NCBI GenBank assembly: GCA_016617855.1 | Contig: JAECUM010016790.1 | Location: 1 to 64,000, forward strand | Direction of reading: 5' to 3' | Length of the DNA: 64,000 nt | From: Megalonaias nervosa | Taxonomy: Eukaryota; Mollusca; Bivalvia; Unionida; Unionidae | Shown here: positions 12,495-25,620 of the stretch, piece by piece | How the letters are laid out: the number at the start of each line of letters is the position of its first letter | How positions within the stretch are numbered: the first letter of the stretch is position 1 | Position numbers and translations under genes: made by a program | The notes under the pieces: generated by a model | What the model was told of the DNA's origin: nothing | The model's database searches: none | The model's input: the letters and a program-made list of their open reading frames with translations, nothing else

Positions 12495-13142
12495 CACATG
12501 CCATCGTACAAGGTTACGGCTGAGATTTCGTAGTAGGTGCAGTTTAAAAGTTGATTTCGTATTTAATACTATCACTCAAAGATTCTCTTTCTTTCTCTAT
12601 TATTTCGATCAGCATATATTTCTTTGCAATTAATCCTTAATATAAATATTCCAACTACGAACTACACTGCAATACTTGGCCAAATATTCTTGTCCAAAAA
12701 TGCATCTCCTTTCCAATACTCATGCATTTGCTTTTTCATTGTTATCTTTACCAACATCTTCTGTTTTCAAACTTAAAACTGCACATGACATAGCTAAATT
12801 TAGTCTGTAATTAAAAATATGCCACTAGAATTCGAATTTTAAAACTTTCTGACGTGCATGATACAATTTGAGCGTAACGCATACATGAAGTTACCGCCTT
12901 ACACGACCATTCTCAGTATTCAAGACATTTTCTTTGCAGACAACTATCAACCGCCATCTTTGAACAACGTACAGAAAGTTCATGCTTTTTACTCATTAAG
13001 TACCGCAATGAGTTAATCCTACCAACCCATCACTTATGTTCTGGGGTAATTTCTAAACTAGCCGTTGTTGAAATAATGTTACTCATGTGCGATTTTACTA
13101 GTTACCGGCCAATGATATTGGTTTGCCACTTTAGACCCGGTG

Positions 13143-13143
<1 letters not shown>

Positions 13144-13193
<50 letters not shown>
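13144..13193. repeat. (CA)n microsatellite
   Basis: About 25 CA dinucleotides. Confidence 0.95.
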
Positions 13194-13195
<2 letters not shown>

Positions 13196-13575
13196 TATTT
13201 GGATTGTAATCTGTTTGTCTATCAAATACCTCACAAAAGTTTGATGATACAGAGAGACTATACATAAGACTTTACTTTAAGTTGTTATGTCTAATTTAAA
13301 AGGTTGTGCTTAGAAAGTTTCGTGACTAAGAGGTCTAGATTTTCAAAACTGATAAATACACTAGAAGATATATCCAGGAAAATTTCAGTGCAAATTGAGA
13401 AAATGTTGTCCATTAAATTCGATGCGGGGCTCTGCTTCCATTCAAATAAACAATAGAAGAAACTTGAGATAACAAGGTTTACGATTTTTATTTCTCTATT
13501 TTCCTGAGTTTGTAACATCTTTAATGTAGTTCTGTAATGCTACAGAGCAATAAAAACCATTATCGAAGGCTTGCT

Positions 13576-13626
13576 AATGTATGTATGTATGTATGTATGT
13601 ATGTATGTATGCATGCATGTATGTAT
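13576..13626. repeat. (ATGT)n microsatellite
   Basis: About 12 ATGT units with two ATGC variants. The surrounding 12489-14417 shows no gene. Confidence 0.95.
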
Positions 13627-14419
13627 AAGGCTGCAACGTTTACCTAACTTCTAAATTTGTACACGATAAACAATAACCGAAGCGATGCCGTTTAATGGAA
13701 ACGATTCGAGACTCAACTGTAACCCAATCTGTATATTAGGCTTACAGCTGACGGTTTTTATATGCAAACCATATACAATGCGCATGCCGATTCAGGCTTG
13801 GCTTGCATTTGTTCCATTTATTCTTTTACCTCTTAGTATGACAGCATTTAGTGTGCAAGACATGCTTTTGTTTAATGACAATTTGGGCAACGTATCCTTA
13901 CGTATACGCATGATGAAAATATAGATAACGCAACCGGACGTACTGCCTAAACATGCGCATCGTATGTGTTTCCAGGATATATAATAGCTATAAGAAAATG
14001 CTGTGGCATACAAATTGGACACGGTCTTTCTTGAAAATAAATTGTTTCTTATCAAAGTTTCTGGTAACGGATATCTTTTAGTTTTCAAAAGTAAATAACA
14101 TAGTTCACTGGTTTTATGACGGCAAGGTCAGTAAATCAATCTGGTTTACTGTTGTATAATGTCCGACACAACATATTCTTGTCAACTTCGGCATTTTCCT
14201 GGCGATTCCAAGTTCGATATGAAAATCATCCATACCGTTAAAATAAAAAACGCCAAAACAATGAACAGAAAATATCATACAAAACAGTCATCCGAAGCAG
14301 AAATGTGGAAACATTATTTGATTGGAACTGGTTGGTCCAGCGTTACTGACAAGTCACAATCATGTTACGCTGGTCCAGCCGAAAATCGAACTCAAACACA
14401 GAGACGAGATATAAAGGAC

Positions 14420-14501
14420 CCGTCAAGGCGAACGCCTTAGACTACTCGGTCACACGGGGACCGTCAAGGCGAACGCCTTGGACTACTCGGTCATTCGGGG
14501 A
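14420..14501 (-). repeat. two tandem 41-bp tRNA 5'-half-like units
   Basis: Units 14420-14460 and 14461-14501 differ at only a few positions. On the minus strand each reads 'gaccgagtagtc.aaggcg' then 'ttcgccttgacgg', i.e. the A box and D arm of a Leu/Ser-type tRNA without the 3' half. Confidence 0.75.
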
Positions 14502-14755
14502 CCCTTTGAGTGTATGAAAGAGACCTGGAGTAAACAAGATAAAACAATGGTAGCCGAATTAAAAGTTTATTGAAAAAATGTGCTTCTATCACCAGGTATC
14601 ACTGAAATGAATTTTGGCACCCAACCTGTCGAAAATATAACAATTAGTACAAATTAATGATTTTATATGTATGATATATACTACACAACAAAATACGTTC
14701 ATATCATAGTGCTTCTGGATTTTATTACTGTACGCCCATAGGTCAGTAGATAAAG

Positions 14756-14758
<3 letters not shown>

Positions 14759-14815
<57 letters not shown>
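14759..14815. repeat. (TA)n microsatellite
   Basis: About 28 TA dinucleotides. Apparent reading frames are products of the repeat. Confidence 0.95.
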
Positions 14816-14818
<3 letters not shown>

Positions 14819-15028
14819 TTTGTGAGGTTAACGCCATTTTTTCAACACATAATAGGCTATACATGGCGATCAGTATATCTGGTGGAAAAAGAACCCAGAA
14901 AAAAGCCCGGGAAGAACCACTAACCCAAACGAAGCTACTGACAAGCGTTCTCACATGTCCACGTTGGTCAATTGGAGACTATAAACCTCGCGGATAATGG
15001 GAAAATGTCAGTGATCTATAAATGTGAG

Positions 15029-15166
15029 CGCCGTTGACCACTCGGCCACCCCATAAGGTACCAACCTGGATGATCGCCGTTGACCACTCGGCCACCCTAT
15101 AAGGTACCAATCTGGATGATCGCCGTTGACCACTCGGCCACCCCATAAGGTACCAACCTGGATGAT
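15029..15166 (-). repeat. three tandem 46-bp units with tRNA A-box-like core
   Basis: Units start at 15029, 15075 and 15121 and are nearly identical. On the minus strand each contains 'ggtggccgagtggtcaacgg', a tRNA A-box/D-arm-like sequence. A second case of tandem amplification of a tRNA 5' half in this neighbourhood. Confidence 0.85.
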
Positions 15167-15212
15167 CGTAAATAATGTGCATAACTTTAAACCCTATTGT
15201 TGTATTGATTTA

Positions 15213-15405
15213 GTTTGGTTTGAATGGTGTCCAATTGTTTGATATTTTTGTTGCTTTCAATGTCCAAATGTATGATACTTTTGTAGCTTTGAATGGTGTC
15301 CAATTGTATGATCTTTTTGTTTCTTTGAATGGTGTAAAACTGTATATTTTTGTTGCTTTGAATGGTGTCCAATTGTATGATCTTTTTGTTGCTTTCATTG
15401 CAAGT
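15213..15405 (+). repeat. about 36-bp minisatellite, five units
   Basis: Units of 'ttgaatggtgtccaattgta' followed by 'tgatctttttgttgct'. Lengths vary (about 33-36 bp) yet a frame stays open on both strands (on plus 'LNGVQLYDLFVA'-like units). With no start context, flanking coding sequence or known domain, it is called a minisatellite. Confidence 0.8.
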
Positions 15406-17532
15406 CGCATTTACTAATGAATAAATCGAGAAGCCATATTCTCTATTCTCAGAGAACACATAAACATAATTTAATATTAGACGTTGGCAGCAATATTAGT
15501 AACCGTTTCCATTAAAGAAGCATCTAAAAAGTCACACAATATTAGCTAAAGTTGAATTCTTAAACCATCAACCATAATTTTGCCGAAAAAGAAAGTTAAG
15601 ATTAATGAAATGTAAAACACAAAGGAATTAAAATACGAAATACTGATACAAAGTTTAAATAAAGTACCAACAAATTTCGATTTGAAATATGGCGAAAATT
15701 GGGTCAAATACGTGAAACAGCTTAGGTCAAATGATGTCCATACCTTCATATGAAAGTACAAATATAATTAAAATCTGAACCCTGAAATATTTCAGCTGAT
15801 TGATAAAATTCCACATCCCTTAACACTTACATGCAGTTGATTAAATTTAGTTACTGTGACTTGTACAAGAGTCACGAGAAAAATGTACAAATTAAAATAT
15901 CTATAAAAGAGTAATTCAAACGTGGTAGGCTCTCTTTACGTGTTATATTATTACCCATCATCAATTTAAATTCGGTACAGTCAAGCATCAATCCGTGTTG
16001 AAACTATTTTGATTTTACGCCATTAAGCGAGAATCTAAAATGAAAATAATGCGGCTTACCAGATGGTCAATTAAAGAGCAAATAAAAAAAACCCCAGAAC
16101 ATTATTATGTACTTGCAATGCTGACCTTCACAGCGGCTCATTTTCGCACTAATGTATCTACAATCATACAGAACTAACTTTAAATTAATATAAATGTTAT
16201 TTTTTGTAAAGAAAGCAATGCTGGCTGTGTATACATCTTTAATGGGAATCATGTTAGAATTATGTATCAAGGAACATATAGGGATATAAATATATCATAT
16301 AGGGCTTTGTGTTTCTATTGATACACTAGGTAAAGATACCTATTAAGTGAACAAATATATATGAATCCTTCGATTACTAGAGTCACAATGGGACATATAT
16401 TATAGCTGCTTTGGCACATTAAGCTCTAAACTACATCACTTACACTTTACAAATACAGCAAATCTTCGACAATTCAAACATCAATTACTCGAATATTCGG
16501 GATCACTCCGAAGGTCCACCTGGGATCGCTGTAAACACATTCTCACCCTTCGACATGGAGAAAACTCGAAACGAGAAAAACTCGTAACCGATAATTTGGT
16601 CCCGCGCAGTACTTCTACTTTTCGAAGTTGTTTTGAACCTTTATTGTCTTTTGTCTATGGAGTAAATGGGCCGCCATACACAAGCCCAAATGCTAAAAAT
16701 AAATCCGCAATATCAGTAAATTATCGCGACTTTTAATAAGACCAAGTTACGACAGCATTGTTAATCGTACATACCAAAGCCGAACCTTTAACGTAGCTCC
16801 GCAATTCAGATCAGCATACAAAAACTTGTTTTATTGACTACAACAGCCTCTGTATCATTCTAGTCTATGGCAAGTTTTATTTGAGTCATAAAGAATTTAA
16901 ACAATCAATCATTTGTGTGAGATTATTATAATGCTGTTCTTAAACAGTTCTTTCTGTCAGCAACGACTCTACATGCTGACGATATGCAGTGCATGCAACG
17001 GACATTCTAGCAAAGCTAATAACGAAAAATGATGGGTGAAAGGGCAATACAAAAACGTGTCTTTTGTTGTTGTTGTTGTCACTGTGAAGAGAATAACGTA
17101 CCTTTTGAAAGAAACTAGATTTGAAAAATCTAGGACATGTCAGCCATATCAGGTTATTGCCAGTTATATCTCCCGGTGTCAGCAAGCACATGCAGTAGCG
17201 CACTAACAGGGGGACGGACGGGGCGGTTCCCCCGGGGGCCAGAGGTCCTGGGGCGCCAAAACCTCTTTTGGCCATCATCGTCGCCCCGGACGCCATTTAA
17301 CCGTATCACGCCAATGAGCACATGGTTTTAGCAATACGCGCTGGGTAGAGACCAACGCATACTGGAGAAGGTTAGAACACAAGGGGGTGTAACAGAAAGA
17401 TCAATAATATGTCTGGGAATACAACTGTTAATGGTCCCTGAAATCTGATTTGTCGAGCGCTTACATGTTTGCGAACAAATCTAACCAAGCTGTAATTACG
17501 AGGAATAATATAAAATACAGCCGTCTCTTTGA
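15406..17532. other. non-coding host DNA downstream of the TRIM-like gene
   Basis: Includes a GC-rich patch at about 17195-17300 (gggcggttcccccgggggcc) that may be the end of an old DNA-transposon relic. No gene seen. The 3' UTR of the minus-strand TRIM-like gene must lie here, but no polyadenylation site can be assigned with confidence. Confidence 0.5.
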
Positions 17533-18563
17533 TCATTCAAATTTAAAGGTGACATCACCAAAGTTTGTTATGGTTTGCCTGATGCTAGCTTCTTGGCGGC
17601 TGTTGAACTGGAAACTAACAGAGAAATCGTCAGATGGTTTGGTTACTGGAATATCAACTTCTACTGCAAGCGTGTCCTTGGCAGCCTCGTTCAGTTCAAA
17701 CATGTGAACTAGATCTTTCCTTTCTTTGGCTTGCTCTAGTTTCTCCCTTTGCTGATCTAAAATGGCTTCCCGGTCAGTGACCTGTTTCATGATGTCCTTC
17801 AGCGAATTCTGTTTTCGCTCAATCTGGTGTTCTGAAAGCTCAAACAACTCTCGTTCTCTCGCGTCAACAGCATCTCTTATTCGGTCGAATGTTTGTCTTA
17901 TTTGAACAGCAAGCTCGCGCTGTATTTGCTCCACGTTGTCAAAACCCTTTACTAAAGCCTGCCGTTTTTCTTCCATGGCTTTTTTTTGTTTAGCAATGTC
18001 CCCGAGAGTGACGTCTAAGGTAGGTGAGTATTTTTCCATTGCTTCCTCCAGATTGATGACCAAGTGACCATTTCTTTCTTTGTGATCAATAACTGTACAA
18101 TCACAACATACTGGCGCCATGCAAGGTTCGCAGAAAAAGTTCAATGGCTGCATTTGATGCTTATCGCAGTATGGCACATCTTGCTTTCCAATACGTTTTA
18201 CGAACGACACAAGTTCCAACACTGTGTGGTCATTCGGAAGCCTTCTGATTTCTGCCTCGGAAGCAATCAAACCCTCACGGCAGGTCGGACAACTGATCTT
18301 TACTGCCACAGGCATACTACGAAACGCTGACGTCAGCGTCTGACGATATTCACCTTCTACACGAAACATCTGTCGCAGGCAGTCAAGGCAGAAGGTGTGA
18401 TGACATGGAAGCATTTTTGGTAATTTGTCGCCCTCATCATATGTTTCTCGGCAAATTAAACACTTTAAAAAAGTGTCCTCAAATCTTTCCTCGTCCAGGA
18501 TTAAGTTTCGCTTCCGGCCGTCAGGAACGTAAGGTTTGACTGCAGAGGTTACCTTATTTTCAT
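17533..18563 (-). CDS. TRIM-like RING/B-box E3 ubiquitin ligase, exon 2
   Basis: Main coding exon. The RING finger is at about residues 57-117 of the spliced protein (CLIC..., CHHTFCLDC, CPTC: C3HC4 pattern). A B-box2 zinc finger follows at about 155-189 (YCDKH..., FFCEPC, CCDC, DH, GH), then a long charged coiled coil (about 195-330) and a short C-terminal tail without B30.2, NHL or filamin repeats. RING proteins of this plan transfer ubiquitin in the cytoplasm; TRIM expansions in invertebrates are often linked to immunity, but substrate and role here are unknown. The exon starts at the acceptor 'tttcag' (18564-18569 on the minus strand) in phase 1, completing an Asp codon split with exon 1. 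No frame break. Spliced length is about 365 residues. Confidence 0.9.
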
Positions 18564-19135
18564 CTGAAATGATAAAAGTGCCATTAAAACCATACAAAAC
18601 AAGCAAAAACTAAAATAAATATTAAACGACAGACATTAATTTTGTGAAACCTACATCAATTTTCAAGCGTACTACATGTACATTTATAATAGCGCAAAAG
18701 ATTCTTTGCATTTACTATAATTTTGCCTGATGCCTTTCCACGGGATTAACCTTTATAAAAAGAAACAAACTCTAAAAATATGTTTGACGAATGACTTGAC
18801 TGTGAATTTTATTGACATGATTTCAAAGGTTTTGTTACACGTAAATACTGTGCAATTTCCATTATATGGTGCTTTAATTATATTTTTTAACTGAATTGTA
18901 TCACGTTTTGCGTTCGGTCGTGGACATTGCGAATGTCGCACACTCTGAAACTCCATACATGACAGGCGAGCTGCGACATCACGTGGAGTTGTTAGTTTCA
19001 CTTTGCCAGGCAGACAATGCTGTACTCGGTCTGAAATGCCAGTAACAATTATTGGCGACAATTAATGCATAAATTCATAAATGAGATTCGAAAACAAAAC
19101 AAAAAAATAAATAAATAAATAAATAAACTGCTCAC

Positions 19136-19202
19136 CTGTTGTTGTGTTCTCTTCAAATTGTTTCAGCTTTTCTTCCAGTTTCTTTGTGGCAGCTTCTGTC
19201 AT
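19136..19202 (-). CDS. TRIM-like gene, exon 1 (22 codons)
   Basis: The minus strand reads ATG ACA GAA GCT GCC, then a Lys/Glu-rich helix and Thr-Thr-Thr, followed by a consensus donor 'gtgag' at 19131-19135. Codon phase (22 codons plus one base) matches the acceptor of exon 2 exactly, giving an Asp at the junction. The intron spans 18564-19135 (about 570 bp) with a (TAAA)n tract near the donor. An alternative unspliced start inside the intron, 14 codons upstream of the acceptor, is less likely. Confidence 0.8.
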
Positions 19203-20380
19203 CGTGGTAATGCTAGAGGATTACACGTCTCAACTGTGAAGAGATAATGGTTAAAGGATAATAACTTAAGATAAAAAAATTGTAAGCAACGTTCTTAAAG
19301 CAAATTGTATGTTAGCACTCACACTTAAGTAAGTTATGTTAAACTCTACTACCGATCATTTGAATCCTAACATTTTATTCTGTAAACAACTAATACATAA
19401 CTAAAATATTCTCGATGTGTATGGGTTTAATATCAAGATCATTAATGTTTATTTGGGTCTGGGTCTAGGTTATTGGAATCCCCCTATAATTTACCTGGCG
19501 TACCTGACATAGTTCAGGTTATATATTGCAATTTTAGTAACAGACTTTCTAATAATAACTAACATTTTATTTTGTAAACATTAAGAACCTTCCAGAAGGT
19601 TATTTTTCATTAGGTAATAGTGTTTGTTTTAGAAAATGCTAATTGTGACCTGAGGTCAAGTACAGGACTATATAATCTTGTTACTGGAAGGATTAGTAAT
19701 TCGCGTTTTAAGATCTAGCACAATCAATTTTCTATTATTGTTGAGTCCAGAATTTCATTTGGACTGGAATTTATTTCTTCAAATTATTTAATTCAGTGAT
19801 TATTTTCTCTGGAAATACAGAGTGCTCAATAAAAATAATATTCTTGGACAGATACATTCACTGGATTTATGGTGAATTTCAAAGCTGGAATTATATAACT
19901 GTGTTTCAACAAAAGACTGTTAGTACAATGACACGATACAGGCCGCCACAGGCACATCAACATCATCAGCTTGGGACTTGATTCGATTTCCATTAAAGTT
20001 TATTTAGAACTGTTATTATTAGGACTTGTGTCTGTGATTCTATTATTATTTTGGGATTTAATTCGCAATACCGTGCGTTCTTTTTTTTTTTTTTTTTTAT
20101 AATTTTCACTTCGTATTCAAGAGAAATACAATATTTATTGAATTTTACAATCTTGATGCTTTTCACTGTCTTCCTTTACTTATTCATGAGCACAGACTCG
20201 CAACACACGCTAACCACTGAGCCATAATAGTCGTCTATAAAGACTTGCATTCCCAGAGCCGGCATTATAATTTAACAATTCCAGTAAATCAACAAATATA
20301 CAACCTTCTGATTGTTTCATTGCCTGCATATCAGTATATGACTTCCCGTCAATACTGTTTTAATTAAAGATGCTCCAAAG
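19203..20380. other. upstream region of the TRIM-like gene, non-coding
   Basis: No further exon is recognised. A poly-T run sits at about 20081-20099. The promoter cannot be placed. Confidence 0.5.
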
Positions 20381-20469
20381 CCAAGATGATACGGACAAGT
20401 TTCGTTTGTTTGGAAAACGCCATGAGTGTTTTTTGTTGTTGTTCTTGTGGGATGCAACTGTACTTTTAT

Positions 20470-20640
20470 TTCGCACATTATTGGCTATATCATGACGAGG
20501 AAATGGAAGCTAAGTGCCTTTCCCAAACACATATCGTGGCATCGGACCTGGTATGGAATGGCCTGACCTGGCCTGGTATCGAACTCGCGACTCGAGACTT
20601 ACGAGTCTGACGTTCTACTAAGTGAACTACCGCAATTCCC
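20470..20640 (-). repeat. tRNA-derived SINE (different family)
   Basis: The minus strand carries 'gcggtagttcacttagtaga' (A-box-like) and 'gtcgcgagttcgatacca' (B-box-like). The body contains 'aagtgcctttcccaaacac', reminiscent of the central domain of CORE/MIR-like SINEs. Confidence 0.65.
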
Positions 20641-21638
20641 TACACAGATGAAAACACGATATTAAAATATGAGGAAACTCAAGAAAAGGTCAGTGTAAAA
20701 CATTAACGCTTTTAGCAAACTAAAGTAAAAATGTATGTAAGCGAACAACAAATAGAAAACAGGTTGATTATCGTCGTTGTATACACATGGAAATAACATC
20801 AGATTAGTAAAGTAACCTGATTACAATGCTTGTCAATTTTTATAATCACATAACCATTATCAACAGTGTCGTTATAAAGTGATCACACTCATTACAGTAA
20901 TTGCAGATTTTATCTTATTAGATATCGGATGTTCAAATAGGTCATCCAAAACGCCAATCCTGCCTGGAAAAACATTTACAAAATTTATTCAAGCAGGCGT
21001 ACAGGGTGGGTTAGGAAAGCGAAGTAATTTCATTCACGGTATTTATTATCGTATTTAGCCTTTCCCCGCAAAGCTCTATTCTATGGGTAGTCGACCATAA
21101 CTTACTACGTATTTTAGGATGATGCATGCTACTATTACACAGATCCTAATGCACCCTAGCATAGTTTGCGTAACTCGGAGGCTCTGTATTAATTAGGTTT
21201 GGTTTTCACCCCATGACACATACGTATGGGTTAAAACCCTGGGTTTTTGTTTTTTTTTGGTAGGTGGAAACATTGCGATTACTTGTGCTACCCAGCCTTG
21301 GTCCCATTTTAAACGTTTCAGCCACAATTTTAGCTGTTTTCTTGCCTTTTCTGATATAAACCTTTGAAAATAAGTTTAGCAAATATGAAATTTATTGCTA
21401 CCAAAACAAAAAAAAAACACAATTTAGGAATATTCATTATTTTACTTCTGCGATCTCAAGGATAGTTACAAGTACAAGCATTAAATACAGGAAATGACGT
21501 CACTAATGGCACTAATACTAACATTTACGGTAGAACAAAGCAACTGTTCTAATCCATAGAGAAACACCAAAACACCAAGAATATATTAAAGCAGGCGCAT
21601 TTGCTTTTAGTTTAGAGACCCATCATTTAATTTTCCCA

Positions 21639-21664
21639 ATGTGGTGGTGGTGGTGGTGGTGGGG
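21639..21664. repeat. (GGT)n then G-run
   Basis: Short trinucleotide repeat. 20641-22240 is otherwise non-coding. Confidence 0.9.
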
Positions 21665-22240
21665 GGGAGAGAGAGCTGCAGCTGGAATTTTCTTTCAGGC
21701 CATGATTTTTCTTCACTCTTTTACCGAAAGCCATTTTTATTCTCAACAAATACAAGGGATATAATAAGTTCTTTGTTTTTCTACACATCCGAGGAAGATC
21801 AATTTCGAAACCGGGCATTCTTCCCCCACCCCCCACAAAAAGCCTGCCCCCTAACGTCATAGAAATGGGCATGATTCATCCAAGTCTTCTAGTGCAGTTG
21901 ATGGCAGGTTTAAATTATGTTTGCATTCAGCATTTGCTCCCATGGACGTGTTGTACATTTCTGGAAGTCATTAAATCTTGATTGGTGCAAAAATGGTCAC
22001 TTCATTCCAGTACATTGACACCATTAGAATAACAAGAAATTCTGCCCCTCCCCCCATTAATTTCGAAAAAAGTTGTTTGATGGCAATTTTGGGCCCTAAA
22101 TGAGCCTAGCTTCACGCCCTCCACCACCCCCGCCCCGTCAGTTGTGGGGCTTCTTTGGGTGGCTGCTATGCTCTTGATGGACATACTTCCCATTCAGAAG
22201 TAATTCATTATGTGTAAAATGTACACAAATGTAACAGGGG

Positions 22241-22445
22241 TCCCGGGTGGCTATGTCGTTTAAAGCGCTCGCCTTTACCGATCTCCACCATCTCACCTCT
22301 GTCCGCTTGGTTTCGAGTCTCTAGCTCGGCCAAAGCGGGCATGTGAAAAAGCTTGTCAGTGGCTTCTCTTCGGTGCGTAGTTCTTATAGTGGTTTTCCCG
22401 GGTTCTTACGCAACCAGATATTCTGACGGCCAGATATAGCCTGTG
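22241..22445 (+). repeat. tRNA-derived SINE, Leu/Ser-like head (copy 2)
   Basis: Has 'gtttaaagcgctcgccttta', 'ggtttcgagtct' and the family body 'gtgaaaaagcttgtcagtgg' ... 'ttcccgggttctta'. It abuts a family-2 SINE directly on its right. Confidence 0.8.
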
Positions 22446-22697
22446 TGTGATTTGGATTTTTAACGTAGCTTTAACAATCTCATATCGCTACGATGTCTGA
22501 CGTGTGGCAGTTTATAGTGATGTCTAATACTGGGGCATCATGCCGCAGACATGTAGCATCATGTCCCACCCTGTCACATTATCTTGACACCAGGCCGACC
22601 AGTCCTAACACTAACCTCTTAATGTTGAGCGCCTAGCGAGGCAGCTGTTAGTACCGTTTTTATAAGTCTTTGGTATGACTCGGCCGGGGTTCGAACC
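22446..22697 (-). repeat. tRNA-derived SINE family 2, head-truncated copy
   Basis: Matches the 58338-58659 copy from 'gatttggatttttaacgtag' to 'atgactcggccggggttcga', where it stops inside the tRNA-like head. Confidence 0.85.
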
Positions 22698-25200
22698 TCA
22701 TGTGCTGAAAATTGGCGTTTAATCCAAAACAACAACATGTAACAAACCATCGTCGCTTCTTAGCAAACGTCATAGAGTAATGAAAAGTCTTTAAAATTAT
22801 TTGATAAACACACAATTTTACACTCATGATCATACAAAAGTTATGAAACTCATTCAATAGTAAAGCACGCTTATCACTCCAAGCAGCTCTTTGCATATGT
22901 TCTTCTACTAGTTTTAATAAATTCACATCAAATGAACATTTGTTTAAGATAGTCTACATAAATGTCTTCTGAATGTAGGTAATCAATGATCAACTTACTG
23001 TTTTACGGTTTTATTGTTCCTTTTAAACACCGCGTCACTGGGACTATATAACATTGCACTTGGATATATGCATTTTCCATGCACTGATTGAGTAATCCAT
23101 CTTTGTGAAATGTGGATGAAGACTCAATCATACACGTATATATGTCGACTCGCTCAAGCAAAAGTAGTTCAGGCAATGCTATCTACTAGACGCAGTTGTA
23201 TGGTACAAAACAAAATTTAACATGTTGATAATATATGGCAGTATATCCATCGCTATACATATATACAGCGAAAACAAAACGCATTCACGTCAAAACATTG
23301 TCTTACCCGTAATTTCTACTACAGTTAGATATTATCACAGGATAGCAACATCTGCGTATTACGTAATTACCACTTGAAAAAAAAGTACCAAACATGAGCC
23401 GCTTTGCCAAGTATTATGAGTGACGTAGAAGTTTTATATAACGAGACGAGTCATTGCCATTAGTCGTACCTTTAATAACGTTATTTTTAATACTGTCCAA
23501 TATGACGACTTGTCCTTTTGGGATTTGCCATGTTATCCTGGCTATTATTGCTTCCATTATTGCCTGGCATGATGCCAGATTTCCGTACGATAGCTACCTT
23601 TATTGCCATCCATAAAAGCGGACATCAAGAGATTTCCTTGGTGACACGATATGCCGGAGGTGTAGGAGTCGACAGTCATTATTAGCTCGACCGTAATCTT
23701 GGCCAGAAAAGAGAAAAAGGCGTTTCGGCTCGTGTCAATAACACTAAAATGAGCAACCACGAAAGAATGAAACAAGATAGGAGGTACGTTTTGGGCGAAT
23801 TATTACGTTCAAAAGACTAATAGATACGAAGATTTGCGAGGACAGTAGTTTTCCTACCACTTTACATGCAGTTTTATCAACAATGCCCGGCTGTAACAGT
23901 GTTTTAAATCACGTCGATTCAGGTCATGCATAATATATATCGACTGCAGTGTCATGTTTGCTTTATTGATTCGAGCGAGCGATAAATCCACAGCAATGTG
24001 CACGGAATTTCACCATCTCCAACAGTCCCATATGGTCCAAAGGGGAAACAAAAAGTATTGTTCTAAAGACTATTACGTTGTTGTAACTCTAAAACGTACA
24101 TGAAGAAAACAAGGTTTAGTAATTTTTTTCCTCGAAAATCCCATTATCCGTCAGCCTGTAAATTCAATACTGACTGCTTTAATTACATATCGATTATTAC
24201 AACTTCCATGTATGCCCAAGATAAATCTGCAGCCAACAGCAAGTTTGACTGCAGGTGTAGCATTGTTTTCTTCTCTAATTTAGATGTAGTTTAAAGAAAT
24301 GCATGTCTCTCGGAATACGAGCCTTTCCAAATACCAAAATCGGTAAGAAGTTTTCTACATTAGCCAGACCGTTAGGTTTTGAGTTTGTATGATAAGAATT
24401 GTGATGAGAATAGCAAGCGACATTTATCGAAAATTAAAATGGAGACATACGTATGAAATAAATGCGTGATTTTACCCGCCTTTTAAAAAAACAAAACAAA
24501 AAGCAAAAAAAAACCCATTTTCCATTTTATTAAGTAGCAGATTAATATTAGAATACCCAGAAAGAAAGCTCTTCCTTAGAGGCGTCTAGGTTTATGAAAA
24601 TTTGTTCTTGAGGTCTTAAATGAAAGTAAATTTCATCGGTTAAATTGTACAAAAATCCAAAATAAATTAACCATATTCATTAAAGGCAAATAGTAAACAG
24701 TCGTAAGAACTACGTGCGATATAATGATTCCACTTTTGACCCACCCTGCGTTACTTTAGCAGACTAAAATTGTTTTATAAAAAAATTAACAAGTGGATAT
24801 CTGCAAGGGTACGTACTGCAGGCAGATTATTAGCAAGCTTTAATAATAGGACAACTCACGAATGTTTGCAGACAAATTAATAGGAGACAATTATAACAGA
24901 CCTACTCATGAATACTTCCAGCAGATTAATAGTAGGTCTTACTAATAGGCTTCCAAAAATAACTAAAGCCAAATAAACAGGATTTCATCGCTTCAAGATA
25001 TTTAAACGAATAAATCGATATCATCCGGTGTTATTTTAATATCCTCTGACAATGAAAACTCATTGTCTTTGGAAAACTCAATTCTCCACAAGCATGCATT
25101 GTGTAGATAACTGACGTCAGCGCAAATCAATCATTCCACTCAATTTCCATACTTAGTTCCAATTTCTCCAGCAGACAGCACTTTAGTGGGTTTTGGGGGG
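22698..25200. other. non-coding host DNA
   Basis: No gene seen. A weak tandem of about 66 bp ('tactcatgaata.ttccagcagattaatag') lies at about 24780-24960. Confidence 0.5.
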
Positions 25201-25210
25201 ATTTTTTGGT

Positions 25211-25620
25211 CGCACTGTAAGCTGCAACTTGAAACTACATATCCCTAGAAAATTGCAGACATTTTCGAATCGGTGAGTGTAAAGCTAAACTGAGACATAC
25301 AGCATAGGAATATGCACTATACGTCAAACCGCATTTCTTGATTGTATGTTAGCAATTTTTAATCAAACTGATTGAAGATGTAGTTTGAAGAATTGTAGGT
25401 CAACCGAAAATTGCAACATTTTCCAACAGACGAATAATTAAGTCTAATTAAGGCAAACTGGCATTGTAATATACACAATTCGTGAGACTGGATCTTTTTT
25501 AAATTGCATGGTAGCAATCAATGGAAGATGTAATTTGAAGAATTGCATGTCAACTGAAAATTGCAGACCTTTCCAACAGTGGAATAAAATGTCTTAGTGC
25601 AACAAAATTGTGTATCCAGC
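25211..25620. repeat. three diverged tandem units of about 150-175 bp
   Basis: 'tttgaagaattg.a.gtcaac' followed by 'gaaaattgcaga..ttttcc' recurs at about 25211, 25381 and 25530, with 'gtgtaatatacac'-like and 'attg.atgttagcaat' segments between. Confidence 0.65.
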
